Made by a program: the position numbers and the translations under genes | Source: Leishmania donovani | Lineage: Eukaryota; Euglenozoa; Kinetoplastea; Trypanosomatida; Trypanosomatidae | Length of the DNA: 64,000 bases | Direction: 5' to 3' | NCBI RefSeq assembly: GCF_000227135.1 | Contig: NC_018259.1 | Coordinates: forward strand, 1,044,305 to 1,108,304 | Shown here: positions 40,254 through 50,640 of the stretch, one piece after another | How the letters are laid out: each line of letters opens with the position of its first letter | Numbering within the stretch: the stretch's first letter is position 1 | Notes under the pieces: generated by a model | Database searches by the model: none | What the model saw: the letters and a program-made list of their open reading frames with translations, nothing else | What the model was told of the DNA's origin: nothing

Positions 40254-43200
40254 CTAAAGCACGTTCAGTAGGAAGGGCACAAACGTGGCGCGAGACGAGG
40301 GCAGCAGCCGGTACGCCCGCTCATCATCCAGATACCGTTGCAGCGCCTCCTCCATCACGGGACGCAGGTCACGCAGGTTCAGCACAAACGCGGCGGCAAT
40401 GTCGTACGTGATTTGGACGGTGTCCAACAGCTTGCGCGCAATCGGTGCCTCCTCGAGAACACGGAAGCCCATGTACACGCAGGACATTACATGTGGGTAC
40501 GTGAGCAGGAGCATTTGCCGCACGTGTTCGGCGTAGCAGGGCATAATGTAAGGCTGCGGGCGATACGCCTCATCCTCGACACAGTAAAGCCGATGCACCG
40601 ATTCGAGCTTGTGTAGGTACATGGCGGACACCTCGCGGAATGCGTGGTGCTGCTCCTCCTTTGTCTTCAGGGTGTCCTTGTTGTCAGCGTAGGTGGGGAT
40701 CGTGTTGTCCAGCAGCCCCATATCGTCGCTCATCCAGACCTGTAGCGTGCTGCTGTCCATGGACGCGTTCGGGTTCTGTGCAATCTCCGCCTTTGGAGTC
40801 GCCGTCGTAGCTGCTGTCCCGGGCGCACGAGAGGGACTGTGGCCCGAGATACCGTCGCTCTCGTCCGCGCCCTGCAGCACATCCTCCAGAGCCGCCGGAT
40901 CGGTGTCAAACATTAGGTAACCCTTGCACGTCGTCGCGTGAGTCTCCGCCACCGACGCGGTGGCAACTGCACCACTACCAGCAGCAGCGGCAGAGGCCGG
41001 CACCGCCGTCGTTTCAGAGTTCACGATGGAGCTGGTGTTTCTGGCGACGCTCTGCCGCCTCTGCTGCGCTGCCTGCTCCATCTGGATCTTGGTCGACAGT
41101 CGCACCAGCGTCCGCTCCTTCTCTGCCTGCTGCGGGGTGCGGCCATACATGTCCAGCTCCCACTTGCAGTTCAAAACGCGATTGAACATGGCTTGGAGGT
41201 CTTCCTCCATCATGGGAAACTCGAGACAGGCATTCGCGTCACGCACGAACTGCGAAGCCTGCATTCGGCTGCTCTTCACCAAACAGTTGTGCAAATTCGA
41301 GTGAAGGAAGAGCAGCACGCCCGCCATGACGTCGGCGTCGCGGGCTGTGATGGAGCCGGGGTTCTGCTTCGCATACTCGTTGCCGAAGCACTGCTGAATC
41401 GTCTCCCACACCTTCGCCTCGAACATTGGTCGATCCCAGGACATGAACTTGCACGTTGTGTCACGCATCGCCACATCAATAGGTATGTCTGTGTAGTTGA
41501 AGCAGTGAAGGTACTCCTGCAGCAGCATGCGCGAAACGCCATCCTTTTGGTTTACCTTTTCGAAGATCGAGCAGAGCGCTCCGCGAGAGATGCCCGGGTA
41601 CTCGAAGAGGAATCGAGCAAAAAGGGCGTAGCTCGACGTACCAGGGGCGACACTTGACGGGTCAGCCCGCTCCGTCTCGCTAGGCGCCACTGCTGCCATG
41701 AAGCCGCGACTCTCCAGGAACTCCTTTGCCTCCCTCCAGTGGCCCGAGTTAATGCTCTGCACAGCTTCCTGGACGATGCGCTTGTTATGCAGGAGGTAGT
41801 GGATGTGTTTCCAATGGTAGTTGACGTTGCTGTTCTTCCTCCAGTGAGAGAGGGCCTTCCCAGAGACAGCGTCGAGGGGAAGTGCCACGTCGCGGCCGTG
41901 GACCTCGCTCTCGCCAGAGTTGCTGCTCCCTTTGTGGTCCTCCTTGCGGCTCGCAGCCGCCGTCGCAGAGTGGCTACCTGTGAGCAGAGGGTTCGGGTCG
42001 ACTACCTCGTCTGATTCCCAGCTGTCCAGGCACAGCTCAGTCGATTCGGTTGCGCCGATCGTGCCGCCGCCCTCTTGTTGCTGCCCCTGTTGCGCGCCCT
42101 TCTGGTGATCGCGCTGCAGGCTCGCTGCATAATCCCGCGGGTCCTCGGCGATCCACCTGTACAGTGAGGTCATCAGTGTGTGAATGACCACCACGCACTC
42201 GCTGCGGAGCAGTTGCTGCTGATCCGACGAGAGCCACGGGTAGGCGTCGCCGTTGCCGTCAACGTGATCGAGGAAGGTCATCTCCACCACGTGCTCCACA
42301 AGCAGCTCCAACATGCCGCCGTACTCGGCGCCAGGGTCGAAGGCAGGGTTGCAGTCGTAGTTTACGAAGAACGAGACGCACAGGTGCGGCACGGTGAAGA
42401 GCTGCCGTATCATGGACAGCACCGCGTGCTTCTGACGGAACCCGGCGTACTGCGAGACCATCAGCGGGAGAAGAAAGGCGCCAAGCAACGTGTGCAGTTC
42501 GCGCGCCATGTGATAGTGCAACTTGCGCAGCAGCATCCCCAGCAGGTGCACAGCTCGCTCGAAAAGCGTGAACGGGGTCGCCATGGCCAGGTTCTTGGCG
42601 ATGCACCCCAGCAGCTCGTATTTGCAAGCGTTTAACACAAGGGACAACCACGTGGCACAGCGGTGCTCCCGCTCGCAGTTCGCCACGGGAAGCCCGTCCA
42701 GCACACACTCGAGAGCCCACAACCCCACATCGCGCTCTCGCACGTCCCTGTTCGCGTTGGTTGGCGTGCCGCTGCACGGGCGTGATGCATACCGGCACAT
42801 GCGGCGCAGCACTATCAGCAGGTCCTTCAGAGGGCTTGGAAGGGCGCCGTCAGAGGTGCTCAGCGTCGACAATGCATCCAGCACGAGAGACTCATCGACG
42901 CTATTGCGGAAGAACGTATGTGGGTCGAAGGAGAGGTTCACCGAGGAAGGCGATGGATTGACGTCGAGCCGGGTCGCCGCGGCGGCGCTGGCGGCTGCAG
43001 TGGCAGACGGCTGTGATCGCGCCAAAGTGTGCGCCACGTGTGAACTGCCTTCGTTGCGGCGAGGCACCGCGTGTCCGCGCTGCGCGGACGGCCATCGGGC
43101 CTCACGGAACACCGGGCGCTTTGGTGATGGAGCCGGCGCGTTCGAGACCTGTTCGCTAGCGCTGCTGCTTGCGTCACCTGTGCGCAGTGCATGCTTCATG

Positions 43201-44825
43201 ATCTGCGGCGATGTTCCTACGGCCGGCGCGCTGACGAGCTCGGGGCGCCCTTCTCTGTACTGCGGCGGCTGCGTGGCGGGGTTGCCGCCGGGTTCGCCGC
43301 CAGAGCGGGGCGCCGCTGCAGTGGCAGCCGGCTCAAGCGGTGAGAAACCGGTGCACCGTGGGGCCGGCAGCGGCACCTCGGCCTTGTCCGATAGCACGAC
43401 GTGGATCCAGGTGTAGGGCTCGTTGTTATCGACATCCGTTGTGTAGTCGGCGAGGACGGTATCCGTTGAGAAGGCCGAGTGTGCCTGAGCGCGGCCGTCG
43501 GTGCCGCCGACTACCTCATCGTACGTCCGCATTGTGACGAAGGTGTGCACGACGCGCTGCACGGCCGCCCGGAGCGCCAGGAGAGCCTCGCGCCGTGCAG
43601 TTTCCTGCATCCCCCTCGCTGCGACTTTGAGGCAGGACTCAATGACTCGAACCGCAGTGTCCCCATGGAAGCACGCGGTCACGTCGACGGTGCCATTGTC
43701 GGAGCGACGCGCAATGAAACTATTCGTCTCTCCTTCGCGGCCTGCACAGCACGCTTCTGCTTCGCTCCTGCGCGGTGGCACAAGGCTGCTGGTGATCAAC
43801 TCAGTAACCAAACGCAACGCGCGCGTCTGCACCGCCGGCTCTGAAAAGCTCTGCATTATACACTCCGACAGTGCGCAATACACGCCCATGGCAACGGAAA
43901 CAAGCATGTGGCCCGACCGGCGCGGCGCGCGGCGCCCTTTGAACGCGCCATCCTCTCCAGCAACTCCCTCGTAACTCAGCGCCGCTGGGTCCACAATGAG
44001 AGTGACAATATCTGAGGGCACCGGCATGACGCGCAGCAGCAACTCCAAGGCGGTTATGGTGTACTCCGTCAGCTTCCGCCGCTTCCAGAAGATGGCGCTG
44101 AGCACGTAGCCCCAGACGACGGCACTCTGCAATGCGGTGCAGAATGGGAGTCTGTCGGTGGTGTACATCACGGTGCGAGCAGGCCGCATCGCACTGGGTG
44201 TCGCCCCGCCGCTGAGAGACGAGTTCGATAAGTGCTGCTCCGCCCTGCTCGCGTCGTCTGTCTCTGCGCCGGTGCTGCTCTGCAACGCTGTCGAGCCGAC
44301 GGCGTTGGTTGGCGACAGTGCAACCGTGGTCTTCCGTCGCTTCACGATCACTTCCTTTGTGGGGTGCGGCGGCGCAGAGGCCGAAGTACCCCCGGATGCG
44401 CCGACTGTGGCGCCAGGCATGCTCTCTCTCCTGCCAGCCGCGTCGTGGGACTTTTGTGTGTGCTGTGTGGACCGAGCGCACTTGGCGTGATGGGGCGCGG
44501 CAGAAACGGAAGACACGCCGCTGCCGGCGTGGTCCTGGGTCTCGAGATTCGAGAGCGGTGGCGCGCCGGCGGAAGCACCGCTGGTGCTAGAGCCTTTGCG
44601 GTGCGGCGGCACGGCGAAGAGGCGCTCGGACCTGGCCACCGCTGACTCGGCAGCCTTCACTCCGTGCCGCAGCTCTGCCTTCGCGGCGGCGTTTGCCACT
44701 GTTGATTCAACGCGGCGGCAGACCTCGTGAAGCACGACGCGACACGCCCCGAGGGCGCGGTGCACCAACTCCGGAGGTGGTTCTGGCCCCGTCCGAGAGG
44801 CGAGGGTGGTTGGGGGCCACAGCAT
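40254..44825 (-). CDS. SEC7-domain Arf guanine-nucleotide exchange factor (BIG/GBF-like)
   Basis: 1523 residues. The SEC7 domain lies at about 1028-1225: FLFEYPGISRGALCSIFEKV, LQEYLHCFNYTDIPIDVAMRD, and motif 2 MAGVLLFLHSNLHNCLVK. Aligned over 31 residues without gaps from FMSW to QNPG, the catalytic glutamic finger is kept (E1136 in FEAKVWE). About 310 residues upstream is a HUS-box-like VNYDCNPAF (near 823), placing it with the large Golgi Arf exchange factors that activate Arf1 for COPI/AP-1 coat formation. The SEC7 domain lies unusually near the C-terminus, with about 300 residues after it, so the downstream HDS domains are mostly missing; a long Ser-rich N-terminal half precedes it. The frame extends 82 codons upstream from a GTG through a (CA)n leader; the first ATG is used. 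A probable acceptor is at 44892-44893. Confidence 0.92.
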   Translation of the reverse strand: MLWPPTTLASRTGPEPPPELVHRALGACRVVLHEVCRRVESTVANAAAKAELRHGVKAAESAVARSERLFAVPPHRKGSSTSGASAGAPPLSNLETQDHAGSGVSSVSAAPHHAKCARSTQHTQKSHDAAGRRESMPGATVGASGGTSASAPPHPTKEVIVKRRKTTVALSPTNAVGSTALQSSTGAETDDASRAEQHLSNSSLSGGATPSAMRPARTVMYTTDRLPFCTALQSAVVWGYVLSAIFWKRRKLTEYTITALELLLRVMPVPSDIVTLIVDPAALSYEGVAGEDGAFKGRRAPRRSGHMLVSVAMGVYCALSECIMQSFSEPAVQTRALRLVTELITSSLVPPRRSEAEACCAGREGETNSFIARRSDNGTVDVTACFHGDTAVRVIESCLKVAARGMQETARREALLALRAAVQRVVHTFVTMRTYDEVVGGTDGRAQAHSAFSTDTVLADYTTDVDNNEPYTWIHVVLSDKAEVPLPAPRCTGFSPLEPAATAAAPRSGGEPGGNPATQPPQYREGRPELVSAPAVGTSPQIMKHALRTGDASSSASEQVSNAPAPSPKRPVFREARWPSAQRGHAVPRRNEGSSHVAHTLARSQPSATAAASAAAATRLDVNPSPSSVNLSFDPHTFFRNSVDESLVLDALSTLSTSDGALPSPLKDLLIVLRRMCRYASRPCSGTPTNANRDVRERDVGLWALECVLDGLPVANCEREHRCATWLSLVLNACKYELLGCIAKNLAMATPFTLFERAVHLLGMLLRKLHYHMARELHTLLGAFLLPLMVSQYAGFRQKHAVLSMIRQLFTVPHLCVSFFVNYDCNPAFDPGAEYGGMLELLVEHVVEMTFLDHVDGNGDAYPWLSSDQQQLLRSECVVVIHTLMTSLYRWIAEDPRDYAASLQRDHQKGAQQGQQQEGGGTIGATESTELCLDSWESDEVVDPNPLLTGSHSATAAASRKEDHKGSSNSGESEVHGRDVALPLDAVSGKALSHWRKNSNVNYHWKHIHYLLHNKRIVQEAVQSINSGHWREAKEFLESRGFMAAVAPSETERADPSSVAPGTSSYALFARFLFEYPGISRGALCSIFEKVNQKDGVSRMLLQEYLHCFNYTDIPIDVAMRDTTCKFMSWDRPMFEAKVWETIQQCFGNEYAKQNPGSITARDADVMAGVLLFLHSNLHNCLVKSSRMQASQFVRDANACLEFPMMEEDLQAMFNRVLNCKWELDMYGRTPQQAEKERTLVRLSTKIQMEQAAQQRRQSVARNTSSIVNSETTAVPASAAAAGSGAVATASVAETHATTCKGYLMFDTDPAALEDVLQGADESDGISGHSPSRAPGTAATTATPKAEIAQNPNASMDSSTLQVWMSDDMGLLDNTIPTYADNKDTLKTKEEQHHAFREVSAMYLHKLESVHRLYCVEDEAYRPQPYIMPCYAEHVRQMLLLTYPHVMSCVYMGFRVLEEAPIARKLLDTVQITYDIAAAFVLNLRDLRPVMEEALQRYLDDERAYRLLPSSRATFVPFLLNVL

Positions 44826-44891
44826 CACGCGCGTGAGATAGAGGAAATACACAAGGAAAAAAAGGGAAAAGAGGGGCGGCAGTCGTTTGAG

Positions 44892-44893
44892 CT
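44892..44893 (-). promoter_or_regulatory. predicted spliced-leader acceptor AG for the SEC7 gene
   Basis: On the minus strand (CA)n followed by TACACAG. The strong C/T tract between here and the ATG contains no AG, so this upstream site is the nearest usable one; leader about 66 nt. Confidence 0.4.
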
Positions 44894-44898
44894 GTGTA

Positions 44899-44916
44899 TG
44901 TGTGTGTGTGTGTGTG
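44899..44916 (+). repeat. (TG)n microsatellite
   Basis: Reads as (CA)n upstream of the SEC7 acceptor. Confidence 0.85.
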
Positions 44917-45627
44917 ACACGCACGCAGAGCGGCAGCCGCAAGAGGGGGAGCAGAGCGATGCAGGAAAGAAAGAAGACAAGAGCAGTACCTACGCTAGCA
45001 CTGGCACAGCTGCTCGACTCCGGTAGCTGCGCGTGTGGGTTGGGGAGAGGAAGGAGGGGAGTCCCAATCACTCCAAAGAAATGGGATTAGCAGCAGCACC
45101 AACTAGATCGGAACCTGACGGCGTCGATGATGTAGCGCAACATGGAGAGCAAGCAGCGAGGCAGCGGTGAAGACGTCCACAACGAGCTTCAGTCAGAGGC
45201 GAACCATCGAAAGAAAAGTCGATGGGTGCGAAGTCTCAAGAATGATCTAGGCGACGCTGGATTCGCACCCAGCCACAAGGACCACTACAACGGTTGCTGC
45301 GGTTGTGCAGTCCGCGAATGAATAAACAGATGTTTGCACAAGAGGGACACAAGAGAGTAGAGAGAGGGAAACGAAAGGTCCGGTCATGCACGCACACACA
45401 CGCACATGCGCGGGAGCCGAGGTGCGCCGGAGGCATCACAGGATCGGAGGGCAAAGAGGTTGCAAGAAGAGAGGGGAAAAGAGGACTAACTTTGTTGTTG
45501 GGGAAAAGCGCTTCGTAGCTAAACGCGAGAGAGCCGTCACCGTGTCGGCACGGCTGCGGCTGTTCGAATGCATGGATGAATGGCTGGGGCAGAGAAGTGC
45601 TAATACGAATGCAGCCACTCCGGCGCA

Positions 45628-45649
45628 CCCCCCCCCCACACACACACAC
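45628..45649 (+). repeat. composite (C)10(AC)6 tract
   Basis: Ten C followed directly by an AC run; G-rich in the RNA sense, the opposite polarity to most homopolymers here. Confidence 0.9.
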
Positions 45650-45964
45650 GCACACTCACCTCTCCGATGGAGAGCATCGCCTCCTGCTCTCTCCCTCTAA
45701 GGTTTGAAGAGATGTGGAGACCAGGAAGCCTCCCGAGACGACGGAGCGAGACGCCGCAAGTCGTTGCCGTTGTTCTTATGGGAGTCAATCAAGCAGAGAG
45801 AGCAACAAGAAACAGAGCGCCAAACGTCGACACTTTCTCCTCGTTCTTCGTCGTCTTGTGGACCGTGTTGGTGCATTGGTGCACGCGACCTCGCGCCTGT
45901 GCGTGCTCATGCGCCTGTGAGTGGCCGCCACACCCTCGCGCACACGCCCGCCCGCAACCTTCCT

Positions 45965-48610
45965 CTACGCGATGGAGTAGCGGCTCAGCAGTTCCACTGT
46001 CTTTTTCCAAACTCGTCTTTCGTAAGCGTCACTGGGCGGCGCCGGCGCGGCTTCTGCGGCATCAGCCAAGCCGTCCCACGGCCTTGCAAGGGTGGAGCTC
46101 GGCATCGGGACCATGCCAGTGCTCATGTTGCTGTCGTGTCTGCCCACCACGCGGGTGGAGGACAATCTAGAAGGCCCGCCGCGTGATGCGACGCCTGTCG
46201 GACTCTCAGACATGAGTGACGGTGCTTTACAGCGCACGTCCTCCTTGAAAGAGTCAGAGGAATCGAGGAAAGACACAGAATGCTCCCGCACGCGTGGCGG
46301 CTGCCCAAGAGGCTCTCCGCGTTGCCGAGAAGACAGGGCTCTGCCTCTATTCTCCTGAGGGACCTCGCTCACATCCCCGCTACCGCGGCCGCGTTGCCAA
46401 GTCCCCGTAACGCCGCCTCCCTCTTCCCGATAATACGGATGGGCTGGTTCTCTGGCGGTGTGCGTAGCGGGTGCTGTCGTGCTCAGTACCTCATCTGCGA
46501 CTCGCATGGCAGTCTGAAGAGATGCCGCAGTGCGTGGCGCTGCGCGGCTAGGGTCCGTGGATAGTAGCTGAGATGGCGGCGAGGACATGTGCTGCGGCGC
46601 AGGTGGCTGCTCCGCAGGAGCATTGTCCCCCGCATCACCGTCTCTGTCGTGCTCGACTGCCCCTCCGCTGTCAGATGCAAGCGGAAGCGGGCTGTGCACG
46701 GGAGTCCAGCGACGTGGGGCTGTTGTATGCGCGGCACTGATTAAGGGGCCCGCCGACTGCCTGGCTGTCGTGTGCGCTTGCGAGTGAGGAGAGCCGCCGG
46801 CATCGGAATTGGATGAAGTCGGGCTGCGCGTTGCCGATGAGCCATTCATCACAGGCGAAGAAACACTACCGCTGTGTGACCCGGGAGGCACATCAACGCC
46901 GCCGCTGCCGCCGAGGTACACCCGTAAGCTAGCAGGGGCATTGTGAGACCGAACATGGCCAGAAGCAGAGGCAGCGGTTGAGGCAGCAGTGCTCGATCTA
47001 TGTGGTGCGAGAGGATTTGTAGGCTTCAGCAGGCGCAGGCGCGTCAGAAAGTGCTGACGCTTCTCCTCCTCCAGCGAGCGGCGCAGCAAGAGCGCCTCGT
47101 GGTGGCTGCGCGTTAGCATGGCATGGCACTCGGAAAGCAGGCGATTCTGTAACGCATAGACCAGCTCATCCTGCGAGCGGTGCTTCTGTGCGTTGGGCCT
47201 CATGATGGAGAACGTGGAAGGGGCAAGGCCACCAGTGGAACTGGCGTCGTTGCTGGTGAAGCCAGAGTCTCGGCCACGCAGCGTACGACGCAGTGCGTGG
47301 ACCTCCTCCTGAAGTGCTGCCACCTCTGCCTGCGCGCGCAGTAGTTCATCGATGTCGCACGGTGCATCGTTGCGCGTCGCATGGGCAACTGACGCATGGG
47401 TCTTAATTGCCGCGGAAGTCCATTCCTCGTGCAGCAGCAGCTGCTGCTGCTGGCTCACAAAGTCCATGACTGCTGGGACCAGCGCGCGCGCGAGGTCATG
47501 GTAGAGTTGCTCCATAACCCTCTGTAGCACCGTCGGAACGTGCTGGCCGTCTTGAATGCTCATGATACCGTCGAGCAGCTTCTCTGTGGCCGGCGTCACC
47601 GCCGCGGCGGCGACGCGGGACATCTCGAAAGCCAGTGCATCCACTGATAGAGCTAGCGACCGCGGCGACAGCGCTTCCGGTGTGGAAGAGGGCCTGCCGG
47701 CCGAAGCACAGTCATCGCGACGGTCGCTCACGTCTGTACTGGCGCCTTCAACTTTGCCGCTGTTGCTGCGCTGTATATCGCTGATCTGCTCTCCCAAGGC
47801 CGCCTCCACTGCCTGAAGCGTGGCCTGGGCCTCTGCGGCCGTCACACGATACGCCTCCAGTTCGGCGCGACACTCGCTCTGCTGCGCCTGAAGGAGTGCC
47901 TCCACCTGCTGCATCACCTGTGCCTCGAACACGCGGCGTTGCTCCTCCGTGTACACGGCGAGCTGCGATACGGGGGACGTCGGAGTGGCACGGAGCGACG
48001 CCGGCGCCGCAGATGGCGGCAAGTTTGCTGTCGATGCTGGTGGCAGTGGGGTGCGCAGCTCCACCAGCGTCGGCCCCTCACTGAGGCCGTTGCTTCTCTC
48101 CGCTTGCTGGATGGTGGTGGCCATGTTGACGGTGCCTGACGTAGACGGCGCCACGGCAGTGGTCGGGCGGCGGCGCGGAGAGGGAGGTGAGGCGGTTACT
48201 GAGGTGCCAGTGTTGCTTTGCATGCTCCAGAACGGCGAAGACCGGAGAGGCTCTGAGAAGTACGACGGCGGCGTTTGTAGCTCATGCGCAACGGCGCCTT
48301 GGTCGTAATCGGCGCCTTTCGTCCGTTCGTCCACAGCATCATCTCCGTCGCTGGCGGTAGCGGATGCGACGCCGTCGCCTCTGTTCTCCTCCGCGCGCGT
48401 GTTGTACGCAGCCTTGGACAAGTAGTACGAGATGAGACGCCTAGGGGAGTCGGCGATGGTCGAGGCAGACCCGCGTGTTTGCAGCGGCTGCCGCTGCCGT
48501 CGTCGCGGGGACGATGTCGGCCTCCCTGTCGACGATGCCGGTGTGTAGAGAAGCGGTTTGCGGAGCGCCGACGGCCGCGACATGATCTCCGCGTACGAGC
48601 GCCCGGACAT
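45965..48610 (-). CDS. hypothetical coiled-coil protein, 881 aa
   Basis: Function not recognised. The protein starts MSGRSYAEIMSRPSALRKPL and has an Arg/Ser/Pro-rich N-terminal 200 residues, likely disordered. There are coiled-coil-type segments at about 217-280 (EEQRRVFEAQVMQQVEALLQ), 420-445 (AEVAALQEEVHALRRTLRG) and 487-525 (LLLRRSLEEEKRQHFL). A long Ser/Ala/Pro-rich tail follows, closing with a short conserved-looking helix (YERRVWKKTVELLSRYSIA). This composition is common among trypanosomatid cytoskeletal or basal-body proteins, but nothing here proves it. The frame extends 14 codons upstream from a GTG; the ATG used lies 51 nt after a clear predicted acceptor (48662-48663). Confidence 0.82.
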   Translation of the reverse strand: MSGRSYAEIMSRPSALRKPLLYTPASSTGRPTSSPRRRQRQPLQTRGSASTIADSPRRLISYYLSKAAYNTRAEENRGDGVASATASDGDDAVDERTKGADYDQGAVAHELQTPPSYFSEPLRSSPFWSMQSNTGTSVTASPPSPRRRPTTAVAPSTSGTVNMATTIQQAERSNGLSEGPTLVELRTPLPPASTANLPPSAAPASLRATPTSPVSQLAVYTEEQRRVFEAQVMQQVEALLQAQQSECRAELEAYRVTAAEAQATLQAVEAALGEQISDIQRSNSGKVEGASTDVSDRRDDCASAGRPSSTPEALSPRSLALSVDALAFEMSRVAAAAVTPATEKLLDGIMSIQDGQHVPTVLQRVMEQLYHDLARALVPAVMDFVSQQQQLLLHEEWTSAAIKTHASVAHATRNDAPCDIDELLRAQAEVAALQEEVHALRRTLRGRDSGFTSNDASSTGGLAPSTFSIMRPNAQKHRSQDELVYALQNRLLSECHAMLTRSHHEALLLRRSLEEEKRQHFLTRLRLLKPTNPLAPHRSSTAASTAASASGHVRSHNAPASLRVYLGGSGGVDVPPGSHSGSVSSPVMNGSSATRSPTSSNSDAGGSPHSQAHTTARQSAGPLISAAHTTAPRRWTPVHSPLPLASDSGGAVEHDRDGDAGDNAPAEQPPAPQHMSSPPSQLLSTDPSRAAPRTAASLQTAMRVADEVLSTTAPATHTAREPAHPYYREEGGGVTGTWQRGRGSGDVSEVPQENRGRALSSRQRGEPLGQPPRVREHSVSFLDSSDSFKEDVRCKAPSLMSESPTGVASRGGPSRLSSTRVVGRHDSNMSTGMVPMPSSTLARPWDGLADAAEAAPAPPSDAYERRVWKKTVELLSRYSIA

Positions 48611-48661
48611 CTGCGCAGAATGAGGAAAACGAAGACGAGTCCAGGAGCGCACGCGCGCGGT

Positions 48662-48663
48662 CT
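48662..48663 (-). promoter_or_regulatory. predicted spliced-leader acceptor AG for the 881-aa gene
   Basis: Minus-strand CCTTTTCTCGTTTCTTTCTGT runs directly into AG; leader about 51 nt. Confidence 0.65.
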
Positions 48664-49974
48664 ACAGAAAGAAACGAGAAAAGGTAGGCGTGGATGACGC
48701 CAGACGAAACTCTGTGGCGGGTGAACGACCCGAAACAGACACAGAAAGGGAGGGTAGTACGGGGAGCGACTAGCGCTGATGCACCGGCGCACGCACACAC
48801 ACCGGTGCGTTGGTAATGCGGTAAGGGGGATGCACAAGGGGATGAGGCGGTGGGAGAACAACAACCCGAGCGCGCGGGGTAGAAGCCGCGACACACGCAC
48901 CAAAGCAAAGAGAAAGATAGATTCCGTCAAGCGCAAGTGCCGCCGATGCACGGTCACCGAAAACTGTCTCGCACCCATGCAGAGAGAGGGGGAGGGGGCA
49001 AAGTCGATTAACGTGCCGTCGCTGTTGCCTCCTCGCCCACGTGTGTCGTTGCCGCATCAACTAAGGAGGGATGGACAGAAACACAAAGAAAAACGCGAAT
49101 GGGAGGAAAATGTCAGGAGGAGAGGGTCACAGGTACGTACAGGTTTGCATAGGTGCGTAGCAAGAATACGTATGCATATGCATTAGCAGCGCAGGCGCCG
49201 TTTCCTGCAGCGTGAGGGAGATGATGGCAAGCGAGGAAAGGGGAACGCGGGTTATCGGCCCTTCCTCCGCCCCCAGTCTGTCGCGCTTGCTGTCGTGCAA
49301 GTGCAGGACGAAGTCCAAGTGTCGTCTCCAGCTTTCCTCCAGTAGCGCTATTCTTTCTCGCCCTCTTTTTTCTCTTGGTGTTGTTTCTGGGCACGTTTCC
49401 CTTCGCTGTTGTCGGTGTCATTTTGTTTTGTTGTTGTTTTTGAGGCGAGGGAGGAGGGGAGGGGTCGGGCTGTGAGCGCTTTCACCGCCTCTGTATCTGC
49501 GCGCGCGTGCGCGCCCTGCCGCTACCGGGCAACGCGTAGCAGCCAGTAGCAACAGCAACACTTCTTTTTTTTTCCGCCGCTGCAGAGAGTGAAAGGGTGG
49601 CGGAGGCAAACAGAGACACACGCGCGTACACACCAAAGGGGCGCAGGAACGGCCGCGGTCGAACCGGCGGCTCAATCTCTGGAACAAAGGATGAGGACGG
49701 AGGGGAGATGTAGAGGGAGGCGGTGCAGGAGTGCGGCTGCGTTACGCAGGCCAAGACGTCCGCTAGCGCGCATCTAGCAAGGTCGCCCTACTTCATGGGG
49801 AGAACAAAACGCACGCACGCGCGCCGTGTGCGCTGTCCACAGCCACGCAGCGCCATTTGTGCTCTTGGCCGAAGGCAGGGCTGAAGATGAAGACGAAGTC
49901 GATGCGCAGGCGACAGGCAGATGTGTTTCTGCCCGGACTGCTTGATATCCGCGCATGCGCGCACGTATCCACCT

Positions 49975-49996
49975 CCCCCCCCCCCCACACACACAC
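49975..49996 (+). repeat. composite (C)12(AC)5 tract
   Basis: Same arrangement as at 45628-45649. Confidence 0.95.
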
Positions 49997-50640
49997 GAGC
50001 AATCTGACGGCACCTGAGGCGCCGTCCTTGCGACGCACACCGCCCGCACACGCCGCGGCGGTCAGCGGCACTCAAGTGGCCCTCTCCACTTTCCTACCCG
50101 CCAATACCCGCGTAACAGCACAAAAAGTATACGTGCCGGACACCTGTGCGGAGGACAGCACCGGTCGTGTTGCCTTACGTCTCTCGTCGTTGGATCTTTT
50201 CGTGTTTCTGCAGCCCGCCGTGGCCCAAACGCGCCCCCGCGCCGTTGGCGCTCCGTTCCCTTCCTTTCGTTTTTCCTGTGCAAGAATGCGGGTGTCAGTT
50301 GGCGTTTCAATGATTGCCGCGCAGCTCACGCGAGAAACGCAGCGAGGCAGCGAGTGAGGAGAGTAGGAAAGCCGAGCCGCACTTTTACTCGCAGCCGGCG
50401 CTGGCGAAGCTGACCCCGCGGCGCAGGTTTGCGGGTGCGGTGGTGCCCATGTGTTGATATCTCCCTCACAAATGTGATCTCGACTGCCAACGCTGGTGCC
50501 TTAAGGCGAGAGCACACCCTCCAGTGGCGCCGCCTTTTGGCTCTGCTGCGGGAAAGGTAGCTGGTCAGCGGGCCGCAGGGCACCACGTATCGGCCGCAAC
50601 GCATCCGCTTCTACTCGTGGAAGTCCTCCTTAGAGATGGT

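Larger units (their letters stand above)
44826..45964 (-). other. intergenic region between the 881-aa gene and the SEC7 gene
   Basis: Holds the SEC7 leader and a composite (C)10(AC)n tract (45628-45649). A tRNA T-arm-like hairpin at 45256-45273 was examined and not accepted. Confidence 0.65.
48611..50640 (-). other. intergenic region downstream of the decayed gene
   Basis: Contains the 881-aa gene leader and a composite (C)12(AC)5 tract (49975-49996). No gene found. Confidence 0.6.

Noticed and set aside
44826..45071. 82-codon upstream extension of the SEC7 frame
   Set aside because: Begins with GTG, contains no ATG, and includes a (CA)n run read as His-Thr; it is leader sequence.
45256..45273. 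tRNA T-arm-like hairpin (GCTGG/CCAGC stem with a GCGAAT-containing loop, minus strand)
   Set aside because: The loop is 8 nt, not 7, and no matching acceptor stem, anticodon arm or D-arm was found within tRNA distance.
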